DNA from: Chromatiaceae bacterium
GTDB lineage: Bacteria > Pseudomonadota > Gammaproteobacteria > Chromatiales > Chromatiaceae
Direction of reading: 5' to 3'
Length of the DNA: 64,000 nt
Assembly (NCBI GenBank): GCA_016714645.1
Contig: JADKCI010000004.1
Coordinates: forward strand, 477,501-541,500
In this document: in pieces, positions 36,480 through 47,533 of the stretch
Position numbering within the stretch: position 1 is the first letter of the stretch
How the letters are laid out: every line of letters begins with the position of its first letter
Notes under the pieces: generated by a model
The model's input: the letters and a program-made list of their open reading frames with translations, nothing else
Database searches by the model: none
Told to the model about the DNA's origin: nothing
Position numbers and translations under genes: made by a program

Positions 36480-37944
36480 GGGTGTCTCCCCTGGTCAGGG
36501 CCGCGGCGGGGGCCTGGCGACGCCAGACGGCGAAGTCGGGACAGCGCAGCCAATCGTTAATGATGAGGCCCTCGCGGGTCTCGATTCGGTAGGCCTGCCG
36601 CAGGCGCCCGGCCCCGGGGAGGTAATTCAGATGGCGCGCATGGGTGAAGGCGATGAAGTCCTCCACGCTGGCGATGGTCATGGCGGCCCCCTCGATCTGC
36701 CCCCGGCCCGCCAACTGGCGCTCCAGATAAAGGGCGATGCGTTTGGGGTCGATGCGGCGGCGATCCAGGTAGGCGCGCAGGGCCTGTTGCCGGGCCTGCG
36801 CGGCGGGGTCCACGGCGCGATTGACGAGAAGACGGGGCTCCGGCGGGCGACGGTGACGGGGAGCCTCCTTCAAACTCCGGGGTCCCACCGGGAACGCGTC
36901 GATGAGGGGTAGGGGCAAGGGGCTGACCGCCTCGTCCTCCCAACCCGCCAGGCGGGGGCCCAGATCCCGGAGGAGGGCGGCGATGCGGGCCGCCATGCCG
37001 GGCTGGGTGCGATCCAGGTAACGGACCGTGTCGGCGACGCGCCGCTCCACCCGGGCGCGAAAATGGTCCACCCGCTCCAGGTGGCCATCCAGCCGTTCGA
37101 AGACCTCGCGCAGTTGGCGGATATCGTCGTTGATGGCCCGCCCGGCGGAGGCGGCATCGGCCTCCCCGGTCTGCTCCAGATAGCCCGCCACCAGGGCCTG
37201 TTGCCGTTCCAGGTCATATTCCAGCTCCCGCACCCGTTGCAGGATGTGCTGGCGGTAGCGGAAGGGATTATTGCGGGTCTTGAGACGCTTGTAATCCTGG
37301 ACCAGGATGCGCTCCACGAAGTCCTCGAAGAAGCGGCTCAGGATGCGGCGATGGTCGTCACAGTCGCTGATGTCCCCCAACAGCCCCTTGAGCCCGTAGA
37401 TCATGGTGTTCAGGTGCTGGATAAAGCGGCGCGCCTCCCGGGCCGCCTGGCGCAGGGCCAGCACCTGGGCCTGGGGTTCTTCCCAGGCCTTTTGCACATT
37501 ATTGAAGATGGACAGGACCATGCCGCCGTAGAAGACCCGGTCCGGGCGCGCCACCTCCATCAGGCTGGCCCAGAGGGTCCCCACCGCCGGGGGCACCGTG
37601 ACCCGCACCCGATAGCCCTCCCGCTCTTCCTCGATCCAGCCGGAGGCCAGCAGGCGGCGATAGGCCAGGGCCGCCGGGGTGACCTCATGCTCGCTAGCGG
37701 GGGTCGGGGTCGCGGGCAGGGCCTCCGCGTCCGGGTCCTGCTCCTCCTGCCAGGCCACCGCCATGACCGCCAGCCGTTCCTCGATCTCGTGGCGCACCGT
37801 CTCCCGGGAGGGGAAGACGTCCGCGTGGATCTGATCGAAGAACAGCGGGTAAAGGTCCAGCAGCAGGGCCCCATAGGTCCGCCGGTTTGCGCTGGCCAGG
37901 GGCGAGAAGAGCCGATCGGGGACGCGGTCGAAGAGTTGGGTCAT
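36469..37944 (-). CDS. jetA: Wadjet kleisin-like subunit JetA
   Basis: 491 residues. The N-terminus (LFDRVPDRLFSPLASANRR) matches the JetA family of the Wadjet type often labelled DUF5716, not the DUF3375 form. Winged-helix segments and a long helical middle are followed by a C-terminal domain with IASVEDFIAFTHARHL. It would link JetB and the JetC head as the MukF/kleisin subunit. As first gene of the leftward jetABCD operon it starts 40 bases from the 3' end of cysC, so cysC transcription may run into the operon. Confidence 0.88.
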   Translation of the reverse strand: MTQLFDRVPDRLFSPLASANRRTYGALLLDLYPLFFDQIHADVFPSRETVRHEIEERLAVMAVAWQEEQDPDAEALPATPTPASEHEVTPAALAYRRLLASGWIEEEREGYRVRVTVPPAVGTLWASLMEVARPDRVFYGGMVLSIFNNVQKAWEEPQAQVLALRQAAREARRFIQHLNTMIYGLKGLLGDISDCDDHRRILSRFFEDFVERILVQDYKRLKTRNNPFRYRQHILQRVRELEYDLERQQALVAGYLEQTGEADAASAGRAINDDIRQLREVFERLDGHLERVDHFRARVERRVADTVRYLDRTQPGMAARIAALLRDLGPRLAGWEDEAVSPLPLPLIDAFPVGPRSLKEAPRHRRPPEPRLLVNRAVDPAAQARQQALRAYLDRRRIDPKRIALYLERQLAGRGQIEGAAMTIASVEDFIAFTHARHLNYLPGAGRLRQAYRIETREGLIINDWLRCPDFAVWRRQAPAAALTRGDTHAA

Positions 37945-37983
37945 GAGGCATCCCCGACCAGGTCAGGCGCACGGGCCTGACGC

Positions 37984-38649
37984 TCAGGCGCTCCGCGGCG
38001 GAATGATTTCCTTGAGGATGAGGTGATCGATGACGATCTCGGCGAGCTGGTCCGGGGTCTGTTCGCCACCGGCCAGCACCAGCTCGGGGGCTTGCGGGGC
38101 CTCGTAAGGGTCATCGATGCCGGTGAAACCCTTTAGCTCGCCGGCCCGGGCCTTTTTGTAGAGCCCCTTGGGGTCGCGCTGTTCGCAGATCTCGATAGGG
38201 GTATCGACAAAGATCTCGATAAATTCACCCGGGCGCAGGGTGCCGCGAATGCGGTCGCGATCGATGCGGTAGGGGCTGATGAAGGCGGTCAGGGCGATCA
38301 GCCCGGCCTCGCAGAAGAGTTGCGCCACGGCGCCGATGCGGCGGATGTTCTCCTCGCGGTCGATGGCGGAAAAGCCGAGGCCGAAGCGACCGGCGAAATC
38401 CGGGCCATGGGTGTCGCGCAGCATGGACGGCCCGGCGTTGAGCCCGTGGCGCACATTGTCGCCATCCAGGACGGCGCTGTGCAGACCCAGGCCATGGAGG
38501 CGGTGATCCAGGGTGTTGGCGATGGTGCTCTTGCCCGAGCCGCTCAGGCCCGTGAACCAGATGACACAGCCGCGGTGCCCGTGCAGGGCCTCGCGGCGTT
38601 CGCGCGTAACCTGATGTTCATGCCAGGTCACGTTGGTTTCGTTCGACAT
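37984..38649 (-). CDS. cysC: Adenylylsulfate kinase (APS kinase)
   Basis: Phosphorylates APS to PAPS. The 221-residue protein has Walker A GLSGSGKST, the DGDNVRHGLN substrate loop, FISPYRIDRD and the KGLYKKARAGELKGFTGIDDPYE block. Between HGLN and LGFSAIDREENIRR it carries about 18 extra residues (AGPSMLRDTHGPDFAGRF) compared with the E. coli enzyme; I recall this in some sulfur-oxidising bacteria. It stands apart from cysDN and has the Wadjet operon immediately downstream. The 345-base region 38650-38994 between it and the suf regulator holds the two divergent promoters and no gene that I can support. Confidence 0.93.
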   Translation of the reverse strand: MSNETNVTWHEHQVTRERREALHGHRGCVIWFTGLSGSGKSTIANTLDHRLHGLGLHSAVLDGDNVRHGLNAGPSMLRDTHGPDFAGRFGLGFSAIDREENIRRIGAVAQLFCEAGLIALTAFISPYRIDRDRIRGTLRPGEFIEIFVDTPIEICEQRDPKGLYKKARAGELKGFTGIDDPYEAPQAPELVLAGGEQTPDQLAEIVIDHLILKEIIPPRSA

Positions 38650-38944
38650 GGTGGTGAGGTATTCCTAAGGTTGGGGGTTAAAACAGGGACCGCATCATGG
38701 CGTGAAAGGGGCTTTCCTTGCAACCCTGCGGGCGCCGCCCCAGCAATTCCAAACTGTCAGCAGGGCAAGCATGGAATGGACGATTCGGACTTATTTAGGC
38801 TTCACTTGGCGACGCCCAACCTTGCATGTCATGGATGCCTGCCATCTTGGCTTGCGTCCTTGGCTGTCAACCAAGCCGACTGCCTTCAGGCGCCCCGGCG
38901 CGGGTTCAGGATCTGATCATTCTCTCCTACATACCGCTTCAGAC

Positions 38945-38978
38945 TTGAACTAAACAGGATTGATACTGTCCTATTTAG
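38945..38978 (+). promoter_or_regulatory. Palindromic operator and promoter of the suf operon
   Basis: A 29-base interrupted palindrome (half-sites CTAAAcAGGA at 38950-38959 and TCCTaTTTAG at 38969-38978) lies just before the regulator gene and resembles IscR/Rrf2-type operators. A TTGAAC at 38945 could be a -35 element. The position, 17 bases before the start codon, fits self-repression by the Rrf2 protein encoded next. The symmetry is observed; the regulator is inferred. Confidence 0.75.
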
Positions 38979-38994
38979 CGAATACGGAGGGATC

Positions 38995-39444
38995 ATGTTA
39001 CGCATCGCCAAGCTTACTGATTACGCCATCGGCCTGATGGCCCACATGGCCCGTTCGCCCGGCCGCCAGGTCAGCGCCCAGCAGTTTTCCCTGGAGACCG
39101 AACTGCCGGTCCCAACCGTGGCCAACCTGCTCAAGCGGCTGTCCCGCGCCGGGCTGGTCTACAGCACGCGCGGCGTGGCGGGCGGCTATTGTCTGGCGAA
39201 AAACCCCAAGGACATCACGATGGTGGATGTCATCACCGCCATTGAGGGCCCGGTGGCCTTGACCGAATGCGCCCTGGGCGCTGGCAATTGCAGCCTGGAG
39301 GCCGGCTGTACCACTCGCGCCCATTGGCGCCTGATCAACCAGGCCGTGCGCGTGGCCCTGGAATCCGTGAGCCTGGCCGTCTTGGCGTCGCCCGCAGCAC
39401 GGACACGCGAAACTGGCATCAGGTTGCCGCGCAAACAGGCATAA
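38995..39444 (+). CDS. Rrf2-family SUF system regulator
   Basis: 149 residues with the Rrf2 winged helix (KLTDYAIGLMAHMAR, then VPTVANLLKRLSRAGLV and GVAGGYCLA) and three cysteines (Cys92, Cys99, Cys105) spaced for an Fe-S cluster. This corresponds to the SUF-associated regulator family that senses cluster status. ATACGGAGG precedes the ATG. It is the first gene of the suf operon and probably binds the palindrome overlapping its own promoter. The next gene follows after 13 bases. Confidence 0.92.
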   Translation: MLRIAKLTDYAIGLMAHMARSPGRQVSAQQFSLETELPVPTVANLLKRLSRAGLVYSTRGVAGGYCLAKNPKDITMVDVITAIEGPVALTECALGAGNCSLEAGCTTRAHWRLINQAVRVALESVSLAVLASPAARTRETGIRLPRKQA

Positions 39445-39457
39445 GGAGGAGAAAAAC

Positions 39458-40897
<1,440 letters not shown>

Positions 40898-40917
40898 ACC
40901 GGAACAAGGAGATAGCG

Positions 40918-41684
<767 letters not shown>

Positions 41685-41688
<4 letters not shown>

Positions 41689-42953
41689 CCGCCAACACGC
41701 CCTTCATCGAGGCCCTGCGCCGGATCGAGGTGCCGGGCTGGCTGGCCGGCGAGCGTGGCGCGGCCCTGGACCGTTTCCTGGCGACCGGCATGCCGAGCGC
41801 CCGCCTGGAGGCCTGGAAGCACACCTCGCTGGCCGCGCTGGAACGCAGGGTTTTGCATTCGCCCTCCTCGGTGGCGGGCGAAGCGGTGTGCTCGGACATC
41901 GCGTCCTATCCGGGCCACGCCCTGGTGTTCCAGAACGGCCAGCTGCGCTGCCGCGGCACCTATCTGGCCAACCAGATCGCCGGTACCCTGCTTGACCTGG
42001 TCAACACCCAGGCCGTGCACCCGTACCTGGGCCAGGTGGCCGACGACACCGCCCTGGCCAACCTCAACCTGGCGCTCTGGCAGGATGGTGCCCTTGTCCA
42101 CGTGCCCGCCGACGTCCATCTCAGCCTGCCGATTTTCACCCTCTACGGCGCCGCCGAGGCCGAGGCGATGCTCTATCCGCACACCCTGGCGGTATTGGAA
42201 CAGGGCGCCGAGGCCATCCTGGTCGAACACTTCCTTGGCCAGACCGATCAACCCTACTGGCAGAATGCCGTTACCGAAATTGTCCTGGAAGACAGCGCCC
42301 GCCTCACCCACATCAAGGTGGTCGAGGAAGGCGCGGCCGCGACCCACACCAGCCTGACCGCGGTTCGCCTGGGCCGGGACAGCGAATACCGCGCCCTGCA
42401 CATCGGCTTGGATGGCGCCCTGGCACGGCACGAGATCACGGTCCACATGGCCGGCTCGGGCGCCACGACCCGGATCGACGCCTTCGACCTGGCCGACGGC
42501 CACCGCCATGCCGACCTGCATCTGCGCATCAACCATCTTGCGCCCTCGGGTACTAGTCGGGTCACCTACCGGGGCCTGGCCGAAGGCCGCGGCCGCGCCG
42601 TGTTCGACGGCCATGTCGTGGTCGACCGCACCGCCCGGAAGACCGACGCCCGGCAATCCTGCCGGGGCCTGCTGCTCTCGCCTCAGGCCGAGATCGACGC
42701 CATGCCCAGGCTGGAGATTTATGCCGACGACGTGAAGTGCGGCCATGGCGCCAGCATCGGCAACCTGGACCGGGACGCTCTGTTCTACCTACAAAGCCGT
42801 GGCATCGATCCCGCGCTGGCGCGCCAAATGCTCATGCAGGGCTTCGCCACCGAGGCCCTCGGGCTGCTCGACCACACCCACCTGCGCGACTGGCTGATGC
42901 CCCGCCTGATTGCGGCCATGGCCCGGCGCACTCTGATGGAGCCAACGCCATGA
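41685..42953 (+). CDS. sufD: Fe-S assembly protein SufD
   Basis: 422-residue partner of SufB. It has the N-terminal ARLEAWKHTSLAAL segment, the beta-helix with DAFDLADGHRHADL and the SufC-docking end FYLQSRGIDPALARQMLMQGF. The expected His in KCGHGASIG is present. The ATG at 41685 overlaps sufC (ATGA) and is preferred over the upstream extension. The stop overlaps the sufU start (ATGA). Sequence is less conserved than SufB, as usual. Confidence 0.95.
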
Positions 42954-43441
42954 CCGGCGACCTGCGTGAACTCTACGAAGAAGTGATCCTGGAACATAAT
43001 CGCCACCCCCGGCATTTCCCCGAGAACCCGCCTGGCAGCAACCATCACGCCCACGGCTTCAACCCCCTTTGCGACGACGAGATCGCGGTCCACCTCAAGG
43101 TGGCAGACGGCCATATCGCCGAAGCCGGCTTCGAGGGCGCCGGTTGTGCAGTGGCCATGGCCTCCGCGTCCATGATGACCGAGGCGATCCAGGGCAAGAC
43201 CCTTGCCGAGGTCGACCGTCTGTTCACTCGGGTGCACGCCATGCTGGCCGAGGACGGCCCGGCCGATGCGGTCGGCAAATTGAAGGTGCTGTCGGGGGTC
43301 AGGGAATTCCCCATGCGGGTGAAATGCGCCACCCTGGCCTGGCACACCCTGCGGGCAGCACTGGACAATCGCAACGAGACCGTGACCACCGAGGAAGCCG
43401 TGCCTGCGTGCCCGCAACCCGAACCCAGGACGATGCCATGA
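42950..43441 (+). CDS. sufU: SufU/IscU-like scaffold or sulfur acceptor
   Basis: 163 residues of the U-type fold with three conserved cysteines: Cys41 in NPLCDDE, Cys66 in GAGCAVAMAS and Cys126 in VKCATLAW, plus Asp43. In SufU these bind zinc and accept sulfur from SufS. A 20-residue insertion before Cys126 (AEVDRLFTRVHAMLAEDG) is characteristic of SufU over IscU. The gene directly follows sufD, where sufS would usually stand; no cysteine desulfurase gene is present here. Overlaps by four bases on both sides. Confidence 0.92.
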   Translation: MTGDLRELYEEVILEHNRHPRHFPENPPGSNHHAHGFNPLCDDEIAVHLKVADGHIAEAGFEGAGCAVAMASASMMTEAIQGKTLAEVDRLFTRVHAMLAEDGPADAVGKLKVLSGVREFPMRVKCATLAWHTLRAALDNRNETVTTEEAVPACPQPEPRTMP

Positions 43442-43782
43442 ACCCGGCGCCCCCGCTCCGCGAGCCTCCCCCCGAGGGCGACCTGCGCAGTCATGTGATC
43501 GCGGCCCTGCGCCGGATTCGCGACCCCGAGATCCCAGTCAACATCTACGACCTCGGCCTGGTATACGACCTGGAAATCGACAACCTCAACCGGGTCACCA
43601 TTCGCATGACTCTGACCGCGCCCGCCTGCCCGGTGGCCCAGTCCTTTCCGGCCCTTGTGGAGGACGCGGTTGAAGCAGTGGACGGCGTAAGCCGCGCGAA
43701 CGTGGAACTGGTCTGGGAGCCGCCCTGGGACACCAGCCGGATGGACGAGGCGGCCCGGTTGCAACTGGGACTATATCGATGA
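43438..43782 (+). CDS. sufT: SufT / MIP18-family (DUF59) protein
   Basis: 114 residues with the DUF59 core IRDPEIPVNIYDLGLVYDLEI and MTLTAPACPVAQ, which includes the conserved Cys. SufT proteins act in maturation of Fe-S proteins under high demand. ATGA overlaps link it to sufU upstream and to the Rieske gene downstream. It is translated in a different frame from a longer overlapping frame that starts in sufU. Confidence 0.92.
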   Translation: MNPAPPLREPPPEGDLRSHVIAALRRIRDPEIPVNIYDLGLVYDLEIDNLNRVTIRMTLTAPACPVAQSFPALVEDAVEAVDGVSRANVELVWEPPWDTSRMDEAARLQLGLYR

Positions 43783-44099
43783 ACGACTGGATTGAAGTGG
43801 CCCGCATCGACGACTTCCCCATCGGCGCGTGCCGGGTAGTCCACGCGAACGGGGTCCGGATCGCCGTATTTCGGCTCGAATCCGGCTTTTACGCCATTGA
43901 GGACGTCTGCACCCATGATGGCGGCGAACTGGCCAGCGGCACCCTGAATGGCCGCGAGATCACCTGCCCCCGCCATGGCGCCCGCTTCGACATCACCACC
44001 GGCGAGGTCACCGCGCCGCCGGCCTACGAAGCGGTCGCCGTGCTGCCCGTGCGGATCACGGCTGGCCTGGTCGTTGTTCGCGACGACCGCTGGGATTGA
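43779..44099 (+). CDS. Rieske-type [2Fe-2S] ferredoxin
   Basis: 106 residues with both Rieske ligand motifs: C-x-H in VCTHDGG (Cys44, His46) and C-x2-H in TCPRHGARF (Cys63, His66). There is no membrane anchor, so this is a soluble ferredoxin of the NirD/biphenyl dioxygenase-ferredoxin type. It may supply electrons for cluster assembly or reductive steps in the SUF pathway. It overlaps sufT by four bases. Confidence 0.92.
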   Translation: MNDWIEVARIDDFPIGACRVVHANGVRIAVFRLESGFYAIEDVCTHDGGELASGTLNGREITCPRHGARFDITTGEVTAPPAYEAVAVLPVRITAGLVVVRDDRWD

Positions 44100-44139
44100 A
44101 CGCCGTGCCCTGCGTGGGCAAGGTACAACGGAGGGCGTC

Positions 44140-45543
44140 ATGAGCGACACTCGTAGCGAGCGCGACAGCCTGGGCACTGTACAGGTCCCGGCCGACCGAC
44201 TTTGGGGTGCCCAGACCCAGCGCGCCCTAGAGAACTTCCGGATCTCCTCGGAAACCATGCCGGGTCCGCTGATTCTGGCCCTGGCCGAAGTCAAGAGGGC
44301 CTGTGCCCAGGTCAACCAGGACCTCGGCTGGCTCGACCCGGCCCCGGGCCAAGCCATCGTCGCGGCCGCCGACGAGGTGCTGACGGGTCGGCATGACCGG
44401 GAATTTCCCCTGATGGTCTGGCAGAGCGGCTCGGGCACCCAGACCCACATGAACCTGAACGAGGTCCTGGCCAACCGGGCCTCGGAACTGCTTGGCGGCA
44501 GCCGCGGCGAGGCGCGCCGGGTGCATCCCAACGACCAGGTCAACCTCGGCCAGTCCAGCAACGACGTCATCCCAACCGCAATGCACGTGGCCGCGTGCCT
44601 GGAATTGACGCACCGGCTGCTGCCCGCCCTGGATACACTAGGCGCAACACTGGACGGCAAGGCGCGCGAATTTGCCGATATCGTCAAGATCGGCCGAACT
44701 CACCTCCAGGATGCCGTACCCCTGACCCTGGGCCAGGAGTTCTCCGGCTACGTTGCCCAACTGGATCATGCCCACCAGATCATCGCCGCGACCCTGCCGG
44801 CCTTGCTGGACCTGGCCATCGGCGGCACGGCGGTGGGCACCGGGTTGAACAGTCCTGCCGGGTTTGGCGACCGGGTCGCGGCAGAACTGTCGGCGCGCCT
44901 CGGACTGCCCTTCCGGAGCGCCGTGAACAAGTTCGCCGCCCTGGCCGCCCACGACGCACTGGTCGCGGCCCATGGCGCCCTCAGAACCCTGGCCGCCGCC
45001 CTCACCAAGATCGCCAACGATGTCCGCTGGCTGGCCTCGGGGCCGCGCGCGGGCCTGGGCGAGTTGCGCCTGCCCGCGAATGAGCCCGGCAGTTCCATCA
45101 TGCCGGGCAAGGTCAACCCGACCCAATGCGAGGTCTTAGCCATGCTCTGTTGCCAGGTGTTCGGCAACGATGTGGCGATCACCTACGCCGGCGCTTCAGG
45201 CAATTTCGAATTGAACGCATACAAGCCGCTAATCGCCCATGCCTTTCTGCAAAGCGTGCGCTTGTTGGCCGACGGCATGGCCAGTTTCGAGGCCCACTGC
45301 GTGCGCGGCATCACGGCCGAACGCGGCCATATGGCCGACCTGCTGGAGCGCTCATTGATGCTGGTCACCGCCTTGACGCCTCATATCGGCTACGACCGCG
45401 CCGCCGCCATCGCCTCCCGGGCGGACCGGGAAGGCATCAGCCTGCGCGAGGCCACCCTGGCCTCGGGCCAGGTTACGGCGGAAGAATACGACTGCTGGGT
45501 CCAGCCGGCACGCATGGCACGGCCACACCCGGACGAAGCTTGA
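44140..45543 (+). CDS. fumC: Class II fumarate hydratase
   Basis: Interconverts fumarate and malate without an Fe-S cluster. 467 residues with SGSGTQTHMNLNEV, the TxxHxQD-like RTHLQDAVPLTLG, and the family signature GSSIMPGKVNPTQCE carrying the catalytic Ser. The start at 44140 (GGAGGG seven bases before) gives the family N-terminus; the long upstream frame is a shadow of the Rieske gene. It lies 40 bases after the Rieske gene in the suf operon. An iron-independent fumarase is useful exactly when Fe-S enzymes fail, so placement with suf makes sense. Confidence 0.95.
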   Translation: MSDTRSERDSLGTVQVPADRLWGAQTQRALENFRISSETMPGPLILALAEVKRACAQVNQDLGWLDPAPGQAIVAAADEVLTGRHDREFPLMVWQSGSGTQTHMNLNEVLANRASELLGGSRGEARRVHPNDQVNLGQSSNDVIPTAMHVAACLELTHRLLPALDTLGATLDGKAREFADIVKIGRTHLQDAVPLTLGQEFSGYVAQLDHAHQIIAATLPALLDLAIGGTAVGTGLNSPAGFGDRVAAELSARLGLPFRSAVNKFAALAAHDALVAAHGALRTLAAALTKIANDVRWLASGPRAGLGELRLPANEPGSSIMPGKVNPTQCEVLAMLCCQVFGNDVAITYAGASGNFELNAYKPLIAHAFLQSVRLLADGMASFEAHCVRGITAERGHMADLLERSLMLVTALTPHIGYDRAAAIASRADREGISLREATLASGQVTAEEYDCWVQPARMARPHPDEA

Positions 45544-45979
45544 GGAAGGTCAGGAACCCTTGACGATCAGGGGGATGGCCTCCCCGGCGTGCTTCTCGAC
45601 CATCTTGGCCACCCTTGGGTTCCAGTAGCTGTCCCAGCCACTTGGCTTCATGCAGGGCTCGCACCGGTTCGGGCGGCGCCCAGTTAGGCAAGCAGGTGCT
45701 GGTACTTGCCAAAGCAGCCGGCGTTAATCACCTCCAGGCGGGTAGCGAAATGCTCTGTCCCGAGTCGCAGGCGCCGCCGTTTGGGGTCACGGCTGTTTGC
45801 CATGGCGGTTATACCAGGCCATCCTATTTCAACGAGCCTGGGTGCAGGGTCACTTGGTCCCTGATCATGGGGGGCCGCTGGTGGCTGAATCACGCCGGGG
45901 ACCTGGCGTCGGGCCCCGCGTCCCCCAGCCAGGCCGTGCAGCAGTCAACCATTCAACCTGGCGATCACTGGAGAGCAAC
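45544..45979 (-). other. Intergenic stretch with possible gene remnants
   Basis: This 436-base stretch holds no complete gene. On the minus strand two protein-like fragments in different frames follow each other. One (start 45803) reads MANSRDPKRRRLRLGTEHF and LEVINAGCFGKYQHLLA before a stop near 45687. The next reads CEPCMKPSGWDSYWNPRVAKM and onward to a stop just after fumC. They look like parts of one frameshifted or decayed gene. I do not recognise the family. A plus-strand frame across the same bases looks like a shadow. Confidence 0.35.
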
Positions 45980-46165
45980 ATGGAAAACCCTCATGCGGGC
46001 GAAGTCACTGTGGTGGATATCAAAATGCCCTTTTGGTCCATCGTGGTGTTTATGGTTAAGGCCTCGATTGCCGCCATCCCGGCGGTCATTATCCTGACCC
46101 TGGTGGGATCGCTGGTGATGCACATCCTCGGCGCCCTCTTCGGCGTGCCGGTCCGTCACCTTTAG
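45980..46165 (+). CDS. Small single-span membrane protein
   Basis: 61 residues: a short cytoplasmic start (MENPHAGEVTVVDIKMPFW), then one long hydrophobic region from about 20 to 57 (FMVKASIAAIPAVIILTLVG and following) that could span the membrane once or as a hairpin. GGAGA lies six bases before the ATG, which supports this start within a longer open frame. It lies 11 bases before the HD-domain gene and is probably co-transcribed with it. Function unknown. Confidence 0.7.
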   Translation: MENPHAGEVTVVDIKMPFWSIVVFMVKASIAAIPAVIILTLVGSLVMHILGALFGVPVRHL

Positions 46166-46176
46166 GGATCTGGCCA

Positions 46177-46803
46177 TTGGAAACCCTATCGGAACGCTTC
46201 AACGCCGCCCTGACCCTGGCCGCCATTGCCCACCAGGGGCAAATCCGCAAGGGCACCGAAAACGCGGCGGGCCTGCCGCTGCCCTACATCACCCACCCGG
46301 TGGCCGTGGCCGCCTTGGTCCAGCGTTATGGCGGCTCCGAGGCCCAGATCCTCGCGGCCCTGCTTCATGATGTCCTGGAGGATGCCGGGCCTGCTTGGGC
46401 ACAACCCATTCAGGACAGTTTTGGACCCGAGGTGCTCGAACTGGTGGAGTTCTGTACCGATGGCCTGCCGGGTGCGGCGGGCCTCAAGCCGCCCTGGCGA
46501 CCCCGCAAGGAGGCCTATCTCGCCCACCTGCGGGCGGCCGTCGGCCCCGGCATCCTGGTGTCCGCTTGCGACAAACTGGCCAATCTGCAGGCTATCTTGC
46601 TGGACCTGACGGAGACCGGCGAGGGCGTCTGGGACCGCTTTACGGGCGGCAAGGCGGGCTCGCTCTGGTACTACCAGGAACTGGTTGCCGCCTTTTCGGG
46701 GCGGGTACCGGAGCTGCTGGCGGGGGCCCTGGGGCGCGATTTGGCGGGGTTGCTGGCGTTGACGAGCGCCGGTGGCCCGGGCCTTCACGCCCTCTCGCGC
46801 TAG
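46177..46803 (+). CDS. HD-domain phosphohydrolase, SpoT/Mesh1-like
   Basis: 208 residues with a metal-dependent HD site: His40 in YITHPVAVAALV, His64-Asp65 in LLHDVLED, and DKLANLQAILLDL with a further Asp. The order matches the hydrolase half of RelA/SpoT proteins and small alarmone hydrolases. (p)ppGpp hydrolysis is therefore a reasonable guess, not shown. The start is a TTG with AGGGA upstream. There is no synthetase domain. Confidence 0.82.
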   Translation: METLSERFNAALTLAAIAHQGQIRKGTENAAGLPLPYITHPVAVAALVQRYGGSEAQILAALLHDVLEDAGPAWAQPIQDSFGPEVLELVEFCTDGLPGAAGLKPPWRPRKEAYLAHLRAAVGPGILVSACDKLANLQAILLDLTETGEGVWDRFTGGKAGSLWYYQELVAAFSGRVPELLAGALGRDLAGLLALTSAGGPGLHALSR

Positions 46804-46901
46804 CGCTGTGTCGTAGCTCGCCTGACCGCGCAGCCACCAACGCTTGCCGGAGGCTCGCCCGCAACTGACGACCGGACACGAGGGCTAGGGCGGGCCGGAG
46901 C

Positions 46902-47417
46902 TCAGAACCGCGCCTGTAGGGATTCCACCAGGAGCCGGAAGGGTCCGGCCTGGCGATCGGCGATGAGGAGGCCGAAGACCCTGATTCGCGCTGGGTCCAG
47001 GGGCGGGGCCGGCACTGGGCGGCCCCGAAAACTGGGCTGGAAGGCGTATAGCGGCAAGGGTACCTCCAGCCACTCCCCGGCCTCGGTTGTCACCCGCGCC
47101 TGGTATTGCACCCCGTCAAAGGCATCGTCGGTGCGAATCCCGAATTTATAGGTCTGGCCATCGCCCTGGACCCGCAGCATGAGGGCGGTGGCCCCCGCCA
47201 GATCATAGTCCCGGGGCAGGGCGCGGATGGAGGCGAAGCCGCCGTTGTTGGCCAGGGACACCTCGCCGCTGAAGACCAGCCCCGCGGGCGTCGCCCTGAC
47301 CTGGCTGGCGGAGACACCGCCCATCACCTGATCATCGACCGAGGTCCATCCTTGGGCCTGGGCGGGGTCGCGAAAGTCGATGACCAGGCGGGTAGGGATG
47401 GGTAACTCATCACTCAT
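46902..47417 (-). CDS. CIA30-family protein
   Basis: 171 residues with the CIA30 jelly-roll pattern: LVIDFRDPAQAQGWTSVDDQ, VMGGVSAS, FSGEVSLANNGGFAS and VFGLLIADRQAGPFRLLV. CIA30 proteins are linked to complex I assembly in mitochondria; bacterial members are uncharacterised carbohydrate-binding-like proteins. The start at 47417 has GGAG upstream. The long upstream extension of the frame overlaps the nnrU-like gene and is not homologous. No signal peptide with this start. Confidence 0.82.
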   Translation of the reverse strand: MSDELPIPTRLVIDFRDPAQAQGWTSVDDQVMGGVSASQVRATPAGLVFSGEVSLANNGGFASIRALPRDYDLAGATALMLRVQGDGQTYKFGIRTDDAFDGVQYQARVTTEAGEWLEVPLPLYAFQPSFRGRPVPAPPLDPARIRVFGLLIADRQAGPFRLLVESLQARF

Positions 47418-47533
47418 TGATGTCTCCACGACCAGCAGTACGCATATCAGGGCCGCGCCGATCAGGGCTGCGTCGAGCCCTTGGGGGGGTAATCCTGGCC
47501 AGGACCAGGGCCCAGGGCAGCCCCTTGGGCGGG

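Noticed and set aside
38702..38953. 83-codon plus-strand frame upstream of the suf regulator
   Set aside because: No ribosome binding site, no domain, and it overlaps the operator region.
45615..46097. 160-codon plus-strand frame after fumC
   Set aside because: Overlaps the better supported small membrane protein in another frame and has no recognisable character.
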